Shown one piece after another: positions 15,681-25,066 of a DNA stretch of 64,000 nucleotides; positions within the stretch are counted from its first letter, which is position 1, and each line of letters begins with the position of its first letter. The notes under the pieces were generated by a model that worked only from the letters and a program-made list of their open reading frames with translations, made no database searches and was not told the DNA's origin. The DNA comes from an uncultured Massilia sp. (GTDB lineage: Bacteria > Pseudomonadota > Gammaproteobacteria > Burkholderiales > Burkholderiaceae). A program made the translations under genes and the position numbers. Location of the stretch: positions 1 through 64,000 of the forward strand of contig CAMLMV010000028.1 of NCBI GenBank assembly GCA_946481275.1, written 5' to 3'.

Positions 15681-17173
15681 TCCTGGCGCGTCGCGACGAC
15701 CGTCACCACCGACATGGGTCGCGAATGCACGGACAACCTGGCAGCGCATGATGCAGGTTTCGAGGTCACGAGGCTATCCTTTGCCTGCGTAATATAGGTT
15801 TTGCATGTCAACTTGCCGACTTTTGCAGCTGGCAGCGTGATGTCCAGCATTCGCGACACGATCCCCGGGTTGACCGCCACGATAACGACTTCATGCGTCT
15901 CCGGATTTTCAGCCACCACCGTATCCGGGTTATCGGATTTCAAGAACCGGTATCCCGGCCTGATGAATCTGGTGAACTGGGCAAACGCCCAGTATTTCTT
16001 CGTGACCTGATATTCCGGTTGCTCCAGTTTTGAAAAATCAGCCTTGATCAATCCCCAGTTCGAGCTGTTCTTTGGATCGGAAGACCTGTTTTCCACGGCT
16101 TGCCACAGAACCCAGGCGCGGGGATTCATGCTGTTGATGTCGCTAACTATCTGCTGCGCCAGCGCTATCGCAGGACGCATGTCGTCGACGTCTTCCCGCA
16201 CGTTGCTGGGCGAAAGATCGACTTCCGACATCCATAACCGCTTTCCAGAAGTTTCCGCAATATCCCGCACCCCGCTTTTTCCGATCCATTCGTAGGTATG
16301 GACGTTGAGTTGCCGGATGACGGCTTTCGCATCGGGAGACAAACCGGCCCAATCGACGAAGAACGTCTGCGGATTGGTTTCGTCCGGCCCGGATATTTCC
16401 GTGTTCATGCCGTGTTCGGCCAACACCTTGGCCAACGCAATGAACATGCGCGATTGCGCTTCCGGCGACCAATGCGCGCCTTCCTGCTTGTTCGTGGAAA
16501 ACCAATAGGGTGTATTGGGCTCATTGACCGGCGACAGTGTCCTGAATCGAATACCGTGCCGGCGCTCGAGCTCCGCCGTGACGCGCGCCAGATACCTGGC
16601 AAACCGGGTTTCGAATCCCGGAAGAAGATTGTCCTCCAACCCGTTGACGTTACCGGAGACGAGCCCGCTGCGGGTCATGAAATAAGGCGGCGAGTTCGAA
16701 AACGCTTCCAGAATCAGGTCTTGCGGCGTGACCCGCGCTTTGATGGCATCGAGCCACCAGCGCTGCCCCGCATCCGCGGACCAGTCCCAGGCATCGTCGG
16801 CGTCCGGATTCCACCCATCCGGCTTGCGCCAGAATCCAGGAATATCGCCACCGGGGCGCAAATACGGTGGTGTCCCGGGCGCATTGCCGCCGCCAATATT
16901 GTAGCGCGCGATATTCAGCGCAAGACCGTCCCGCCCATAGAGCAGATCGGCCAACCGGGTGCGCTGTGGCTCGGCGAATCTCCCGGTCACATGGGCAAAC
17001 CAGGCAAGCGCGGTTCCCCATCCTTCGAACGGTGGCGCAGGATGCCGCCAGTCGACATTGATCACGACGGGAACAGTCGCCGGCTTGTCGTCGGTATGTT
17101 CGGCATGGGCGCCGCTTGCCAGGACACCCAATCCGATGACAACCATGTACCGCAGTACCTTGCGAAACCTCAT
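15677..17173 (-). CDS. Secreted GH30-family glycoside hydrolase (endo-beta-1,6-galactanase-like)
   Basis: 498 aa with signal peptide (MVVIGLGVLASGAHA). The (beta/alpha)8 GH30 core starts at FEGWGTALAW. The acid/base Glu is E218 (SPVNEPN) and the nucleophile E317 (WMSEVD). A beta-sandwich C-terminus follows (TVVAENPETHEVVIVAVNPG). The conserved start and ARYNIGGGNAP resemble endo-beta-1,6-galactanase-like members more than glucosylceramidases; the exact bond is inference. The start codon follows the halogenase stop with no gap, so it is co-transcribed and coupled. Codon use is more AT-rich than in most of the window. Confidence 0.9.
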   Translation of the reverse strand: MRFRKVLRYMVVIGLGVLASGAHAEHTDDKPATVPVVINVDWRHPAPPFEGWGTALAWFAHVTGRFAEPQRTRLADLLYGRDGLALNIARYNIGGGNAPGTPPYLRPGGDIPGFWRKPDGWNPDADDAWDWSADAGQRWWLDAIKARVTPQDLILEAFSNSPPYFMTRSGLVSGNVNGLEDNLLPGFETRFARYLARVTAELERRHGIRFRTLSPVNEPNTPYWFSTNKQEGAHWSPEAQSRMFIALAKVLAEHGMNTEISGPDETNPQTFFVDWAGLSPDAKAVIRQLNVHTYEWIGKSGVRDIAETSGKRLWMSEVDLSPSNVREDVDDMRPAIALAQQIVSDINSMNPRAWVLWQAVENRSSDPKNSSNWGLIKADFSKLEQPEYQVTKKYWAFAQFTRFIRPGYRFLKSDNPDTVVAENPETHEVVIVAVNPGIVSRMLDITLPAAKVGKLTCKTYITQAKDSLVTSKPASCAARLSVHSRPMSVVTVVATRQD

Positions 17174-18694
17174 TCAGCGATTCTCCATGGTCGAGGTCAA
17201 CCTGTGTTCCTTGAGGTAGGCGCCATGATCCGGCAGCCTCGACACGATTTTCTTGAAGTTGCGCTCCAGATTTCCGTATGCATTCGCGAGCATGGCGTCG
17301 TCCTGCAGGGCCATGGTCGGCATATAGGTTCTGGGTCGAATTCCCTGCCCCAACAGGACGGCATGCCACGACGTGCTTTGGAACAGTTCTTCGGCAGCAA
17401 GGTTCAGTTGTCCACGCTCGCGGAACAGCTCAATGCGTTCCTGAAGACTGTCCGGAATCTGCATGGTTTTTACGTAGCGCCATAATTCCGAGTCGTCGCG
17501 TTCGGTGGCGTGGTAATGCAGGATGAGGAAGTCCCTGACGTTTTCGATTTCCCGCGTTGCCTCCCTGTTGAAAGCCTGTGCGCACACGGGAGACAACCCG
17601 GCATCCGGGAAATAGCGGATGAGTCGCTGGATGCTGGATTGAATGAATTGAATGCTGGTGGACTCCAGCGGCTCGAGAAACCCGCTGGCCAGCCCGATAG
17701 CCACCACGTTCTTGTGCCAGGGCGTCTTGCGCCTTCCGGCTGTGAACCTGATCCGGTTGATCGGCGCGAGCGGCTCGCCCTCCAATCCCTCCAGCAGACA
17801 GCGCTCCGCCGCTTCATCCGTGGCAAATTCGTTCGAATACACCACACCGTTACCGACGCGATGCTGCAAAGGTATCCGCCACTGCCAGCCAAAAGGCCTG
17901 GCCGTGGAAATCGTATAAGGCGTCAGTGCCAGCTTCTGTTCACAAGGCACCGCACACGCGCGATTCATCGGCAACCAGTGCGACCAGTCCTCATAGTCGA
18001 CACCCAACGCCTGCCCGAGAAGCATGGCGCGCATTCCCGAGCAGTCGATGAACAGGTCACCCGCCACAAGCTCGCCCGACTTGAGCTTCAGACCCGTGAT
18101 ATGCCCATTTTCAGGATCATGTTCCGCCGTCAGCATGTCGCCAATCCTGTGCGACACCCCGCGCGCGATGCAGACACCCTTCAAGTACTTCGCATACCGG
18201 CCGGCGTCGAAGTGATAGGCCGACTGGAGGTGCTGTAGCGGATCCCCTGGCCGTTCGGAGGCGGGCGCAAATACGTTGTTTCGCGCTGCCAGGGTACCCA
18301 GCGAGAATTCGGAGAAGTCGGCAACCTGTCCCTTCTCCTTCAAACGCAGCCAGTACTGGAAAAAGTAGCCGATGTCGCGTTCCACCCCATACACGCCAAA
18401 GGGGTGGAAATAGGTTGAACTTTCATTCTGCCAACCGCGAAATTCGATACCGAGTTTGAACGTCGCCCCGGTAGCGCGCATGAACTCGGCTTCATCGATG
18501 CCGATCATCTGATGAAACGCGCGGATCGGCGGTATCGTCGCCTCGCCGACCCCCACCGTGCCGATGGCGTCCGACTCCACGAGGACGATCTCGACGGCGT
18601 GACCGAACGTATGGGACAACGCGGCCGCCGTCATCCATCCGGCGGTACCGCCGCCGAGAATGACGACCTTGGTTATCCATTTATCCTTGACCAT
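17174..18694 (-). CDS. Flavin-dependent halogenase-like protein (tryptophan halogenase family)
   Basis: 506 aa. FAD-binding GGGTAGW is at 14-20. Lys80 (ATFKLGIEF) matches the catalytic Lys79 of PrnA. The halogenase signature GWQWRIP is present, and FLEPLESTS supplies the conserved Glu. It therefore has the parts needed to make HOCl/HOBr from reduced flavin. Members beside TonB receptors in saprophytic proteobacteria have mostly unknown substrates. Here it sits between a TonB receptor (58 bp upstream) and a GH30 enzyme, so an envelope glycan or imported aromatic is conceivable. AAGGGGATAGG gives the ribosome site for ATG 18694. Confidence 0.9.
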   Translation of the reverse strand: MVKDKWITKVVILGGGTAGWMTAAALSHTFGHAVEIVLVESDAIGTVGVGEATIPPIRAFHQMIGIDEAEFMRATGATFKLGIEFRGWQNESSTYFHPFGVYGVERDIGYFFQYWLRLKEKGQVADFSEFSLGTLAARNNVFAPASERPGDPLQHLQSAYHFDAGRYAKYLKGVCIARGVSHRIGDMLTAEHDPENGHITGLKLKSGELVAGDLFIDCSGMRAMLLGQALGVDYEDWSHWLPMNRACAVPCEQKLALTPYTISTARPFGWQWRIPLQHRVGNGVVYSNEFATDEAAERCLLEGLEGEPLAPINRIRFTAGRRKTPWHKNVVAIGLASGFLEPLESTSIQFIQSSIQRLIRYFPDAGLSPVCAQAFNREATREIENVRDFLILHYHATERDDSELWRYVKTMQIPDSLQERIELFRERGQLNLAAEELFQSTSWHAVLLGQGIRPRTYMPTMALQDDAMLANAYGNLERNFKKIVSRLPDHGAYLKEHRLTSTMENR

Positions 18695-18752
18695 CCTATC
18701 CCCTTGAAAAACGCGCCGCGGAAAATGCGCGGCGCGTTGGCTCGTGTCAGCG

Positions 18753-21611
18753 TTAGAAGCTTGCTTTCAGGGACACACTATATCGACGATCGTTCAATTG
18801 CCACAACAAACCGCCCGAGGGACGCTCGACATACGTGTGGTACATCGAGTTCCTCAGGTTCACGGCGTCCGCCGACAGCGTGAAGATCTTGTTGATCTGG
18901 TAGCTGACCGAAGCATCGAGTGACGAATACGGTGCGGCATACTGGTTTGCACCAAAGACACCGCTGCCGTTGATCTGGTCGAGGTAGGAGGAACGCCAGT
19001 TGTAAGCAAGACGCGCCTGCAACGGTCCCTTTTCATAGAGGCCGATCAGGTTGTAGCTATTCTTGGACAACTTCGGTAACGGAATAAGGGTCCCTGGCTT
19101 GAGCTCGACGCTGGAGTCGACATAGGTATAGTTGGCCTGTATGCCGAATCCCTTGAATGGGTCGGGAAGGAAGTCGAAGAACTGCGTAAAGCCGGCTTCG
19201 ATGCCTTTTACCGAGCCCTTGCCCAGGTTGATGCTGGTGCCGATGTCGTAGACGACGCCGCCGAAGTTCATCGGTTCGGTGCCGCCGGCCAAGTAACCGT
19301 CGATATCCTTCTTGAACAAGCCCACGAACGCCGTATTGGACGTTCCCCAATAGTCTTCCAACGTCAAATCGTAGGAAGTCGCAGTCATCGGCTTCAGGTA
19401 CGGATTGCCGGAACTGCCGGTCGGGCGTCCGTTGGCGTTGTATTGCGAAGGGATGTTCGGATTCAGCTGAACATGGGCGGCCATGTCGGTAAAGTTTGGC
19501 CGCGTCATCGTTTTGCTGTAGCCAAAGCGGACCTGCACATCCTCGTTCAGGTGCAGGCGTGTATTGAGGCTGGGGAGGAAATTCCTGTAGCTGTTATTCA
19601 GCGTGGCGGCACGCGACCCGGTGCTGTCCTGGACATAGCCGATCGACGTCTGGTCGGTTTTCACGACGCGAATACCGGCAGTACCGTCGAGGTCGTAACC
19701 GAATACGCTCGTATCGAAGTCACCCGTGACGAAGAAGGACCGCGTCTTTTCCCGTTGCTCGTTGATGTCCCCGGGACGGAACGTGGTATCGAACGTATAT
19801 GTATTTGGCTTGCCGGCGAATAACTCCGCATACGTCGCGACGGTGCGATCGAGAACGCTCGAGCCGGGATTGGCGTACTCCGGGAACACGGCAACAGGCC
19901 AACCGATGCCCGGCTGCATGAAGTTGCTGGCAGGCCCGGCGTAGGCAAGACCCGGGTGTTGCGCAACCGGAATGAGCGGGCATGCTCCCCAGCTGGGGTT
20001 GGTGCCCGTATCGTTACAGACGCCGGTGTTGTTCCAGTTACCCCGCAACAGCACCTTGGTATCGGCTGCGCGCAGGCCGACGTGCAGTTTGGTGAAGAAG
20101 CCGTCGCCCCCGAGGTCGTAGTCGAAATCCTGGCTGAGCGCCGACATGTTCAGCTTATGGCGGTCGACCGCATTGGCGAGCCACTCGTAATACCAGTTCT
20201 TCGGATTGCCGAAATAGGCGTAAGGGTTGCTCGGGTTGGCCGGATCGACGATCGAAAACGTGGGGATCCTGCCGCGCACGTCGAAGGCCAGGTTCAGGTT
20301 GGGGATATTGGCAACGCTTCTGTTTTCATTATCGTAAAGCTTGATGGAGTCGCCATTGCGGTCCGCGTCGTAGCTGGCACGTTCATACGCGAAGTCGGTC
20401 TTCGACTTGAGCCTGTCCGAAATGCGCCATTTGACATTCACCGCGGACAGGTTCGTGCGATTGCGAACATCCTGGTCGAAGCGGGAGGACGAGAAAATCT
20501 GCGGCGACAACACACCGCTCGTCGCGCTGCCATCCGCTGCCCAGGTCCAGGTGGAACCCGCCGCTGCGCGCGGGTCGTTGTTCTTGTCGTCGCCGTAGAT
20601 GTATTCCCCGCGACGGATGAACGTGTAGTTCGAATAGAGATTCTGTGCCGTGAGGAGAACGTCGTTGTTCACCTGCCACTGGTAGGCGAGTGCCAGGCCC
20701 TGGCGCTTTCGCTCACCCGAGTCCTGGTACATCTCGAAGGATGTCGGCACATAGAGTTCCGAGAGCGACCCCTTGTTTGGCATCGAATTGTAGGCCGCAA
20801 CCTTGGCCGCCGAGGGCGCTTGCGTCGGGTCGGTCGCACATTTCCCGACCGTTGCCGTCAGGCAGTGCTGCTGCTGTTGAAGCACGGCGTCCTGGCGATA
20901 GTAGGTCTTGCTCGCCGTTGCATTCACCAGGAAGCCCATGCGGCCGAAATCCGTCTTGAACTGGCGGCTCAACAGGCCCGAACCCGACGGTGAATACTTG
21001 CGAATGCGGTCGTAGTAATTGGACTTGACCGTAATGACGTTGACGTCTTCTTTCGAGTCGAATGGCAGGCGCGTGCGAATGTTGACCACGCCGCCGACAC
21101 CGCCTTCGATCAGGTTCGATGCTGCGTTCTTGTAGACGTCGACGCCGGCCATGAGTTCCGAGGGAAGCCCTTCCAGGTCCGGTGCCCGACCGCCGTTGGC
21201 CGTAAAGAAGTCGCGTCCGTCGATCAGGTTGCGGACCTGCGTGATGCCGCGGATCGTGATGGCGGGCTCGGTGCGATGGTCGTAATCGGTGCCACCCTCG
21301 CCATAGCGGCGCTGGATCTGGACGCCGGCGACCCGCTGCAGCGACTCGACCGTACTCACATCCGGCAGCTTGCCGATATCGGTTGCCTGGATCGAGTCGA
21401 CGATCTGGTTGGCATCCTGCTTGAGATCGCGCGCCGACTTCAACGCCGCCCGCTGGCCGGTGACGATAACGGTGCTCGGGGCGCTCGTGTCCCCGCTTGC
21501 ACTCGCCGTGGCCGTATCCTGCGCATGCGCGGCAATGGGCCCTGCCACGAGAAGCGCGCAGGCTTGGGCCACCATCGTCTTTCTGATCGTTTTAATATTT
21601 CCGTTTCGCAC
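18753..21611 (-). CDS. TonB-dependent receptor, Caulobacter type, likely carbohydrate uptake
   Basis: 952 aa from GTG 21611 with AAGGAG upstream. Signal peptide (ACALLVAGPIAAHA), then a TonB box region (TVIVTGQRAALKSA), a plug (IVDSIQATDIGKLPDVSTVESLQRV type, IEGGVGGVVNIRT) and a 22-strand barrel ending in an aromatic terminal strand (YSVSLKASF). The length and plug match the Caulobacter-type TonB receptors that often take up oligosaccharides. It heads an operon with the halogenase and GH30 genes and has a LacI-type palindrome ~60 bp upstream, which supports sugar induction. Confidence 0.92.
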   Translation of the reverse strand: MRNGNIKTIRKTMVAQACALLVAGPIAAHAQDTATASASGDTSAPSTVIVTGQRAALKSARDLKQDANQIVDSIQATDIGKLPDVSTVESLQRVAGVQIQRRYGEGGTDYDHRTEPAITIRGITQVRNLIDGRDFFTANGGRAPDLEGLPSELMAGVDVYKNAASNLIEGGVGGVVNIRTRLPFDSKEDVNVITVKSNYYDRIRKYSPSGSGLLSRQFKTDFGRMGFLVNATASKTYYRQDAVLQQQQHCLTATVGKCATDPTQAPSAAKVAAYNSMPNKGSLSELYVPTSFEMYQDSGERKRQGLALAYQWQVNNDVLLTAQNLYSNYTFIRRGEYIYGDDKNNDPRAAAGSTWTWAADGSATSGVLSPQIFSSSRFDQDVRNRTNLSAVNVKWRISDRLKSKTDFAYERASYDADRNGDSIKLYDNENRSVANIPNLNLAFDVRGRIPTFSIVDPANPSNPYAYFGNPKNWYYEWLANAVDRHKLNMSALSQDFDYDLGGDGFFTKLHVGLRAADTKVLLRGNWNNTGVCNDTGTNPSWGACPLIPVAQHPGLAYAGPASNFMQPGIGWPVAVFPEYANPGSSVLDRTVATYAELFAGKPNTYTFDTTFRPGDINEQREKTRSFFVTGDFDTSVFGYDLDGTAGIRVVKTDQTSIGYVQDSTGSRAATLNNSYRNFLPSLNTRLHLNEDVQVRFGYSKTMTRPNFTDMAAHVQLNPNIPSQYNANGRPTGSSGNPYLKPMTATSYDLTLEDYWGTSNTAFVGLFKKDIDGYLAGGTEPMNFGGVVYDIGTSINLGKGSVKGIEAGFTQFFDFLPDPFKGFGIQANYTYVDSSVELKPGTLIPLPKLSKNSYNLIGLYEKGPLQARLAYNWRSSYLDQINGSGVFGANQYAAPYSSLDASVSYQINKIFTLSADAVNLRNSMYHTYVERPSGGLLWQLNDRRYSVSLKASF

Positions 21612-21670
21612 AGCAATATCTCCTTATAGTAATTTTTGGGCGATAGCTTTGTATGCGGCGCTCGAGTGGA

Positions 21671-21686
21671 GCGACAACGTTATCGC
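21671..21686. promoter_or_regulatory. LacI/GalR-type operator upstream of the TonB receptor/halogenase/GH30 operon
   Basis: GCGACAACGTTATCGC is palindromic at 7 of 8 pairs with the AACGTT centre typical of LacI-family sites. It lies 60 bp before the GTG start at 21611. The rest of the 265-bp gap (21612-21876) is unusually AT-rich and must hold the promoter, but I could not fix a -35/-10 pair. Confidence 0.55.
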
Positions 21687-21876
21687 ATAAATACAATGTT
21701 ACGAGAAAAGATTGCCAGCAATCCTATGCGGATTTTGTATGGTGATATAACGATTGCGGATAGATGGGAGTGGCGAACAGCCCGGCGTTGCGCGGCTGTT
21801 GCGAGATGATCGGCGCGGCGACTCGGGGTCGGCGCGCCGTTCTGGAAACTACCAAAAAACGGGTCTGGTCCCGATG

Positions 21877-24069
21877 TCAGAACTTCATTTCGAGCGTCGC
21901 GCGCACGCTGCGGTACAGCGGGGTGATGGTGCGCGTCGATTGCGTGCCGTTGCCCGCCAGGACGTAGCTGCTTTCGCTGATGTAGTCCTGCGCGAGCAGG
22001 TTCGCCGTGGCGACGCGCAGTTGCAGCTTCGGGTCGAATTTCCACAGCGCGTACAGGTCGAGGTCGCGGCGCACGGACTGGTAGCTGATCTGGTTCCCCG
22101 ACACGCGCACCTGGCCGCCGTTCTTGAACACGTACGAGCCGCCCACCGTCAGCGGACCGCGCTTGTAGTCCGCACCCAGCGTGGCCGAGACGGGCGTCTG
22201 CGCGTCCAGGCGGTTGTTCGGACCCGGCACCGAGTCGACCGTCGACCAGTTGCGCGACAGGCTCGCGCGCAGGTCCAGCGCCTCCTTCGTGTCGATCACG
22301 GCCTTCAGCGGGAATTTCGCTTCCAGTTCCAGGCCGTACGTGCGCGCCTGGCCGGCGTTGGAAGGCGTCGACACCCAGCGCGTGCCGTCGAACAGCACCT
22401 GGTTGCGCGTGTAGTCGTCGATGCGCCTGGTCGATGCGCTCGCCGACAGCAGCGCGCCCTCGGCCCAGTAATGCTCGTACGACGCGTCGATGCCCAGCGC
22501 CAGTTCCGGCTTCAGGTTCGGGTTGCCGATGTAATCCGGTTCCGTCTGGCTGTTGTTGACGGTCGTGAACCGGTGCGGGATCAGGCTCTGCAGGCCCGGC
22601 GCCTTGTACGTGCGCGTGACGGCGAGACGCACCTGGTCGCCTTTCGTGTCCGGCAGCTTGTACAGGGTCTGCATCAGCGGGCTCCACACGGTCGAGCGCG
22701 AGTGCGCCGTCGCGAACGTGTTGCCTTCGGTCCGCGTCTGGATGCCTTCCCAGCGCGCGCCCAGGTACACGGACCAGCGCGGCGTCACGTTCCACTCGTC
22801 CTGCGTATAGACGGCCAGCCGGGCGACGTGGGCATTGTAGACTTCGTCGCCGCCGGGCAGCGCGACGTCGGGCCGGAAATAATCGCGGTCGCGGCGCGCA
22901 TCGTCGCGCGTCGAATAGCCGCCGTCCCAGCCGAACGCGAGCGCGTGGCCTTCCCACGAGCCGCTCGTGTATTTCCCCATCGAGCCGATGCCGCGGTCGG
23001 TGCCGGCCGAGAAGATGACCTCGTGCAGCGCCGGCGACGCCGGGTTGCCGCTGCCCGTGCGATAGGTCGCATTGGCGAGGGCGCCGTACAGGCCGCTGAC
23101 CTTGGCGTCCAGCTTGCCGCCGCCCGCGAACTTGTGCACCCAGTTCAGCTCTTCGCGGAAAAAGCGGTTGTCGTTGCTCATCGTCTGGTCCAGCGCCGGG
23201 TACGCGGGCAGCGGGCCGAGCTGGGTGGCGACGCGTCCCTCGGACGCGTTCTGGAACCGGTTGATGTTGAAGAACGTCTGCGACGTCAGCGTGTCGCCGT
23301 TGTCGAAGCTCCAGTTCAGGCGCGGGCTGATGTTGAAGGCCGTGAAGCGGGCGGCGTCGGACTGGTCGCCCAGGCGCAGGCCGTCGAGGCGGCCGGCCGT
23401 GTCGAGATGCCGCTCGACGGTTGACGGCTCGCGCCAGAAGTGCGAGCGCGACACGTTGGCCGACAGCGAATACGACAGCTTGCCGACCCGGTCCGACAGC
23501 TGCAGGTTGAAGAACGGATTCGCCACGTCGTGCCCGTGGCCATAGCCCGCCTTCAGTTCGCGCTGGGCCGTTTTCACCGTCTTCTTGAGGACGATGTTGA
23601 TGGTGCCGGCGATCGACTGCGTCGAGAATTCCGCGCTGGCCGCGCGCAGCACTTCGATGCGTTCGATGACGTCCGGCGCCAGCGAGTCGATGGAAAAGCC
23701 GGCCGGCGCGCGCTCGCCGTTGAGCAGCACCTGCGTATAGCCGGCCCCGAGCCCGCGCATGCGGATTTCGCCGCCCCGTCCTCCGCCCGTCCCGCTGACC
23801 GTCACGCCCGGCACGCGCTTCAGCACGTCGAGCACGCTCGTATCGCCATACTTGACGATCTCGTCGTGATTGACGACGATCTTGCTGGCGGTGTCGTCGC
23901 GGCGCGGATTGTAGGCGTCGGCCGCGCCTTTCACTTCGACCTGCTGGACTTTCTCGTCCTTGGCGAGCGGCGCCGAAGCTTGTTGGGCGTGGGCGGCGCA
24001 CACAGTGGAGATGGAGGCGATGGCGGCGGCGAGCAGGGTCAGGCGGGATGGCATTTTCGCGATATGCAT
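21877..24069 (-). CDS. TonB-dependent receptor (siderophore/colicin-receptor type)
   Basis: About 730 aa if ATG 24069 is used; in-frame ATGs at 24168 and 24054 are alternatives, and none has a strong ribosome site. A signal peptide (LTLLAAAIASISTVCAAHAQQ) follows. The plug is complete (SVLDVLKRVPGVTVSG, GLGAGYTQVLLNGERAPAGF, IERIEVLRAASAEFSTQSIAGTI motif), as is a barrel ending in SVRATLEMKF. Short plug-type receptors like this import siderophores, vitamin B12 or other ligands; the ligand is not deducible. It stands alone, with no transport genes adjacent, upstream of and in the same direction as the sugar-type receptor. Confidence 0.9.
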   Translation of the reverse strand: MHIAKMPSRLTLLAAAIASISTVCAAHAQQASAPLAKDEKVQQVEVKGAADAYNPRRDDTASKIVVNHDEIVKYGDTSVLDVLKRVPGVTVSGTGGGRGGEIRMRGLGAGYTQVLLNGERAPAGFSIDSLAPDVIERIEVLRAASAEFSTQSIAGTINIVLKKTVKTAQRELKAGYGHGHDVANPFFNLQLSDRVGKLSYSLSANVSRSHFWREPSTVERHLDTAGRLDGLRLGDQSDAARFTAFNISPRLNWSFDNGDTLTSQTFFNINRFQNASEGRVATQLGPLPAYPALDQTMSNDNRFFREELNWVHKFAGGGKLDAKVSGLYGALANATYRTGSGNPASPALHEVIFSAGTDRGIGSMGKYTSGSWEGHALAFGWDGGYSTRDDARRDRDYFRPDVALPGGDEVYNAHVARLAVYTQDEWNVTPRWSVYLGARWEGIQTRTEGNTFATAHSRSTVWSPLMQTLYKLPDTKGDQVRLAVTRTYKAPGLQSLIPHRFTTVNNSQTEPDYIGNPNLKPELALGIDASYEHYWAEGALLSASASTRRIDDYTRNQVLFDGTRWVSTPSNAGQARTYGLELEAKFPLKAVIDTKEALDLRASLSRNWSTVDSVPGPNNRLDAQTPVSATLGADYKRGPLTVGGSYVFKNGGQVRVSGNQISYQSVRRDLDLYALWKFDPKLQLRVATANLLAQDYISESSYVLAGNGTQSTRTITPLYRSVRATLEMKF

Positions 24070-24175
24070 GTCAGAATGGCAAAAATAGAGCGGCCGCCAT
24101 TGTCCCTCAGATCGCTCAGTTATTGTTGCCCTCGCGTAAATATTTTTGATATGCATTACCGCTGGCACGTGCCGC

Positions 24176-24181
24176 TATAAT
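24176..24181 (+). promoter_or_regulatory. Consensus -10 box (TATAAT) of psd
   Basis: A perfect TATAAT sits 27 bp before the GTG start at 24208. No good -35 lies 16-18 bp upstream, so an activator or extended contacts may help. Confidence 0.55.
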
Positions 24182-24207
24182 GGCGCGTCTTCATATCGAG
24201 GTTTACC

Positions 24208-25059
24208 GTGTCCGATCGCCTGAAAGTCCTGCCCCAGTACCTGCTGCCGAAGCGGCGCCTCACGACCTTCGCCGGCCGCGTTGCCGGCGCCAAGGGCGGC
24301 ACGGTGACGACGCGGCTGATCCGCTGGTTCGTCGCGAAGTACGGCGTGAACATGCTCGAGGCCGAGAATCCGGACATCACCAGCTATAAAAGCTTCAACG
24401 AATTCTTCACCCGCCCGCTGAAAGCCGGCGTGCGCCCGCTGGCCGACGCCGATTTCGTCTGTCCCGTCGACGGCGCCATCAGCCAGTTCGGCGCGATCGA
24501 CGACCACCACATCCTGCAGGCGAAAGGCCACCGCTTCACGACGACGGAACTGGTCGGCGGCGACGCGAACCTCGCGAAGCAGTTCCAGCATGGCTGCTTT
24601 GCCAACCTGTACCTGTCGCCGAAGGATTACCACCGCCTGCACATGCCGTGCGACGGCAGGCTGACGCGCATGATCTATGTGCCGGGCGCGCTGTTTTCCG
24701 TGAACCCGACGACGGCGCGCGGCGTGCCGAACCTGTTCGCCCGCAACGAGCGCGTCGTGTGCGTGTTCGAGTCGCCGGAACACGGGCCGTTCGTGCTGGT
24801 GCTCGTGGGCGCGACGATCGTCGGCAGCATGGCCACCGTGTGGCACGGCGTCGTGAATCCGCCCCGCATGCAGAAGGTGACGGAGTGGACCTACGCGGAC
24901 CGCGACATCGTCCTGAAAAAGGGCGACGAGATGGGCCGCTTCCTGCTCGGCTCGACGATCGTCATGCTGTTCCGTCCCGGCACGATCCGCTTCAACCCGG
25001 ACTGGGCGCCGGAACGTTCCGTGCGCCTGGGCGAGATGATGGGCAACCGGCCGGCCTGA
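24208..25059 (+). CDS. psd: Phosphatidylserine decarboxylase proenzyme
   Basis: 283 aa with GTG start at 24208 (GAGG 7 nt upstream). It makes phosphatidylethanolamine from phosphatidylserine at the inner membrane. The autocleavage motif LGST is at 247-250, so Ser249 becomes the pyruvoyl group. Other family blocks are CPVDGAISQFG, HRFTTTELVGG, YLSPKDYHRLHMP and KKGDEMGRFLLGST. Length matches the PSD-B prokaryotic type I family. Confidence 0.95.
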   Translation: MSDRLKVLPQYLLPKRRLTTFAGRVAGAKGGTVTTRLIRWFVAKYGVNMLEAENPDITSYKSFNEFFTRPLKAGVRPLADADFVCPVDGAISQFGAIDDHHILQAKGHRFTTTELVGGDANLAKQFQHGCFANLYLSPKDYHRLHMPCDGRLTRMIYVPGALFSVNPTTARGVPNLFARNERVVCVFESPEHGPFVLVLVGATIVGSMATVWHGVVNPPRMQKVTEWTYADRDIVLKKGDEMGRFLLGSTIVMLFRPGTIRFNPDWAPERSVRLGEMMGNRPA

Positions 25060-25066
25060 AGCAACC

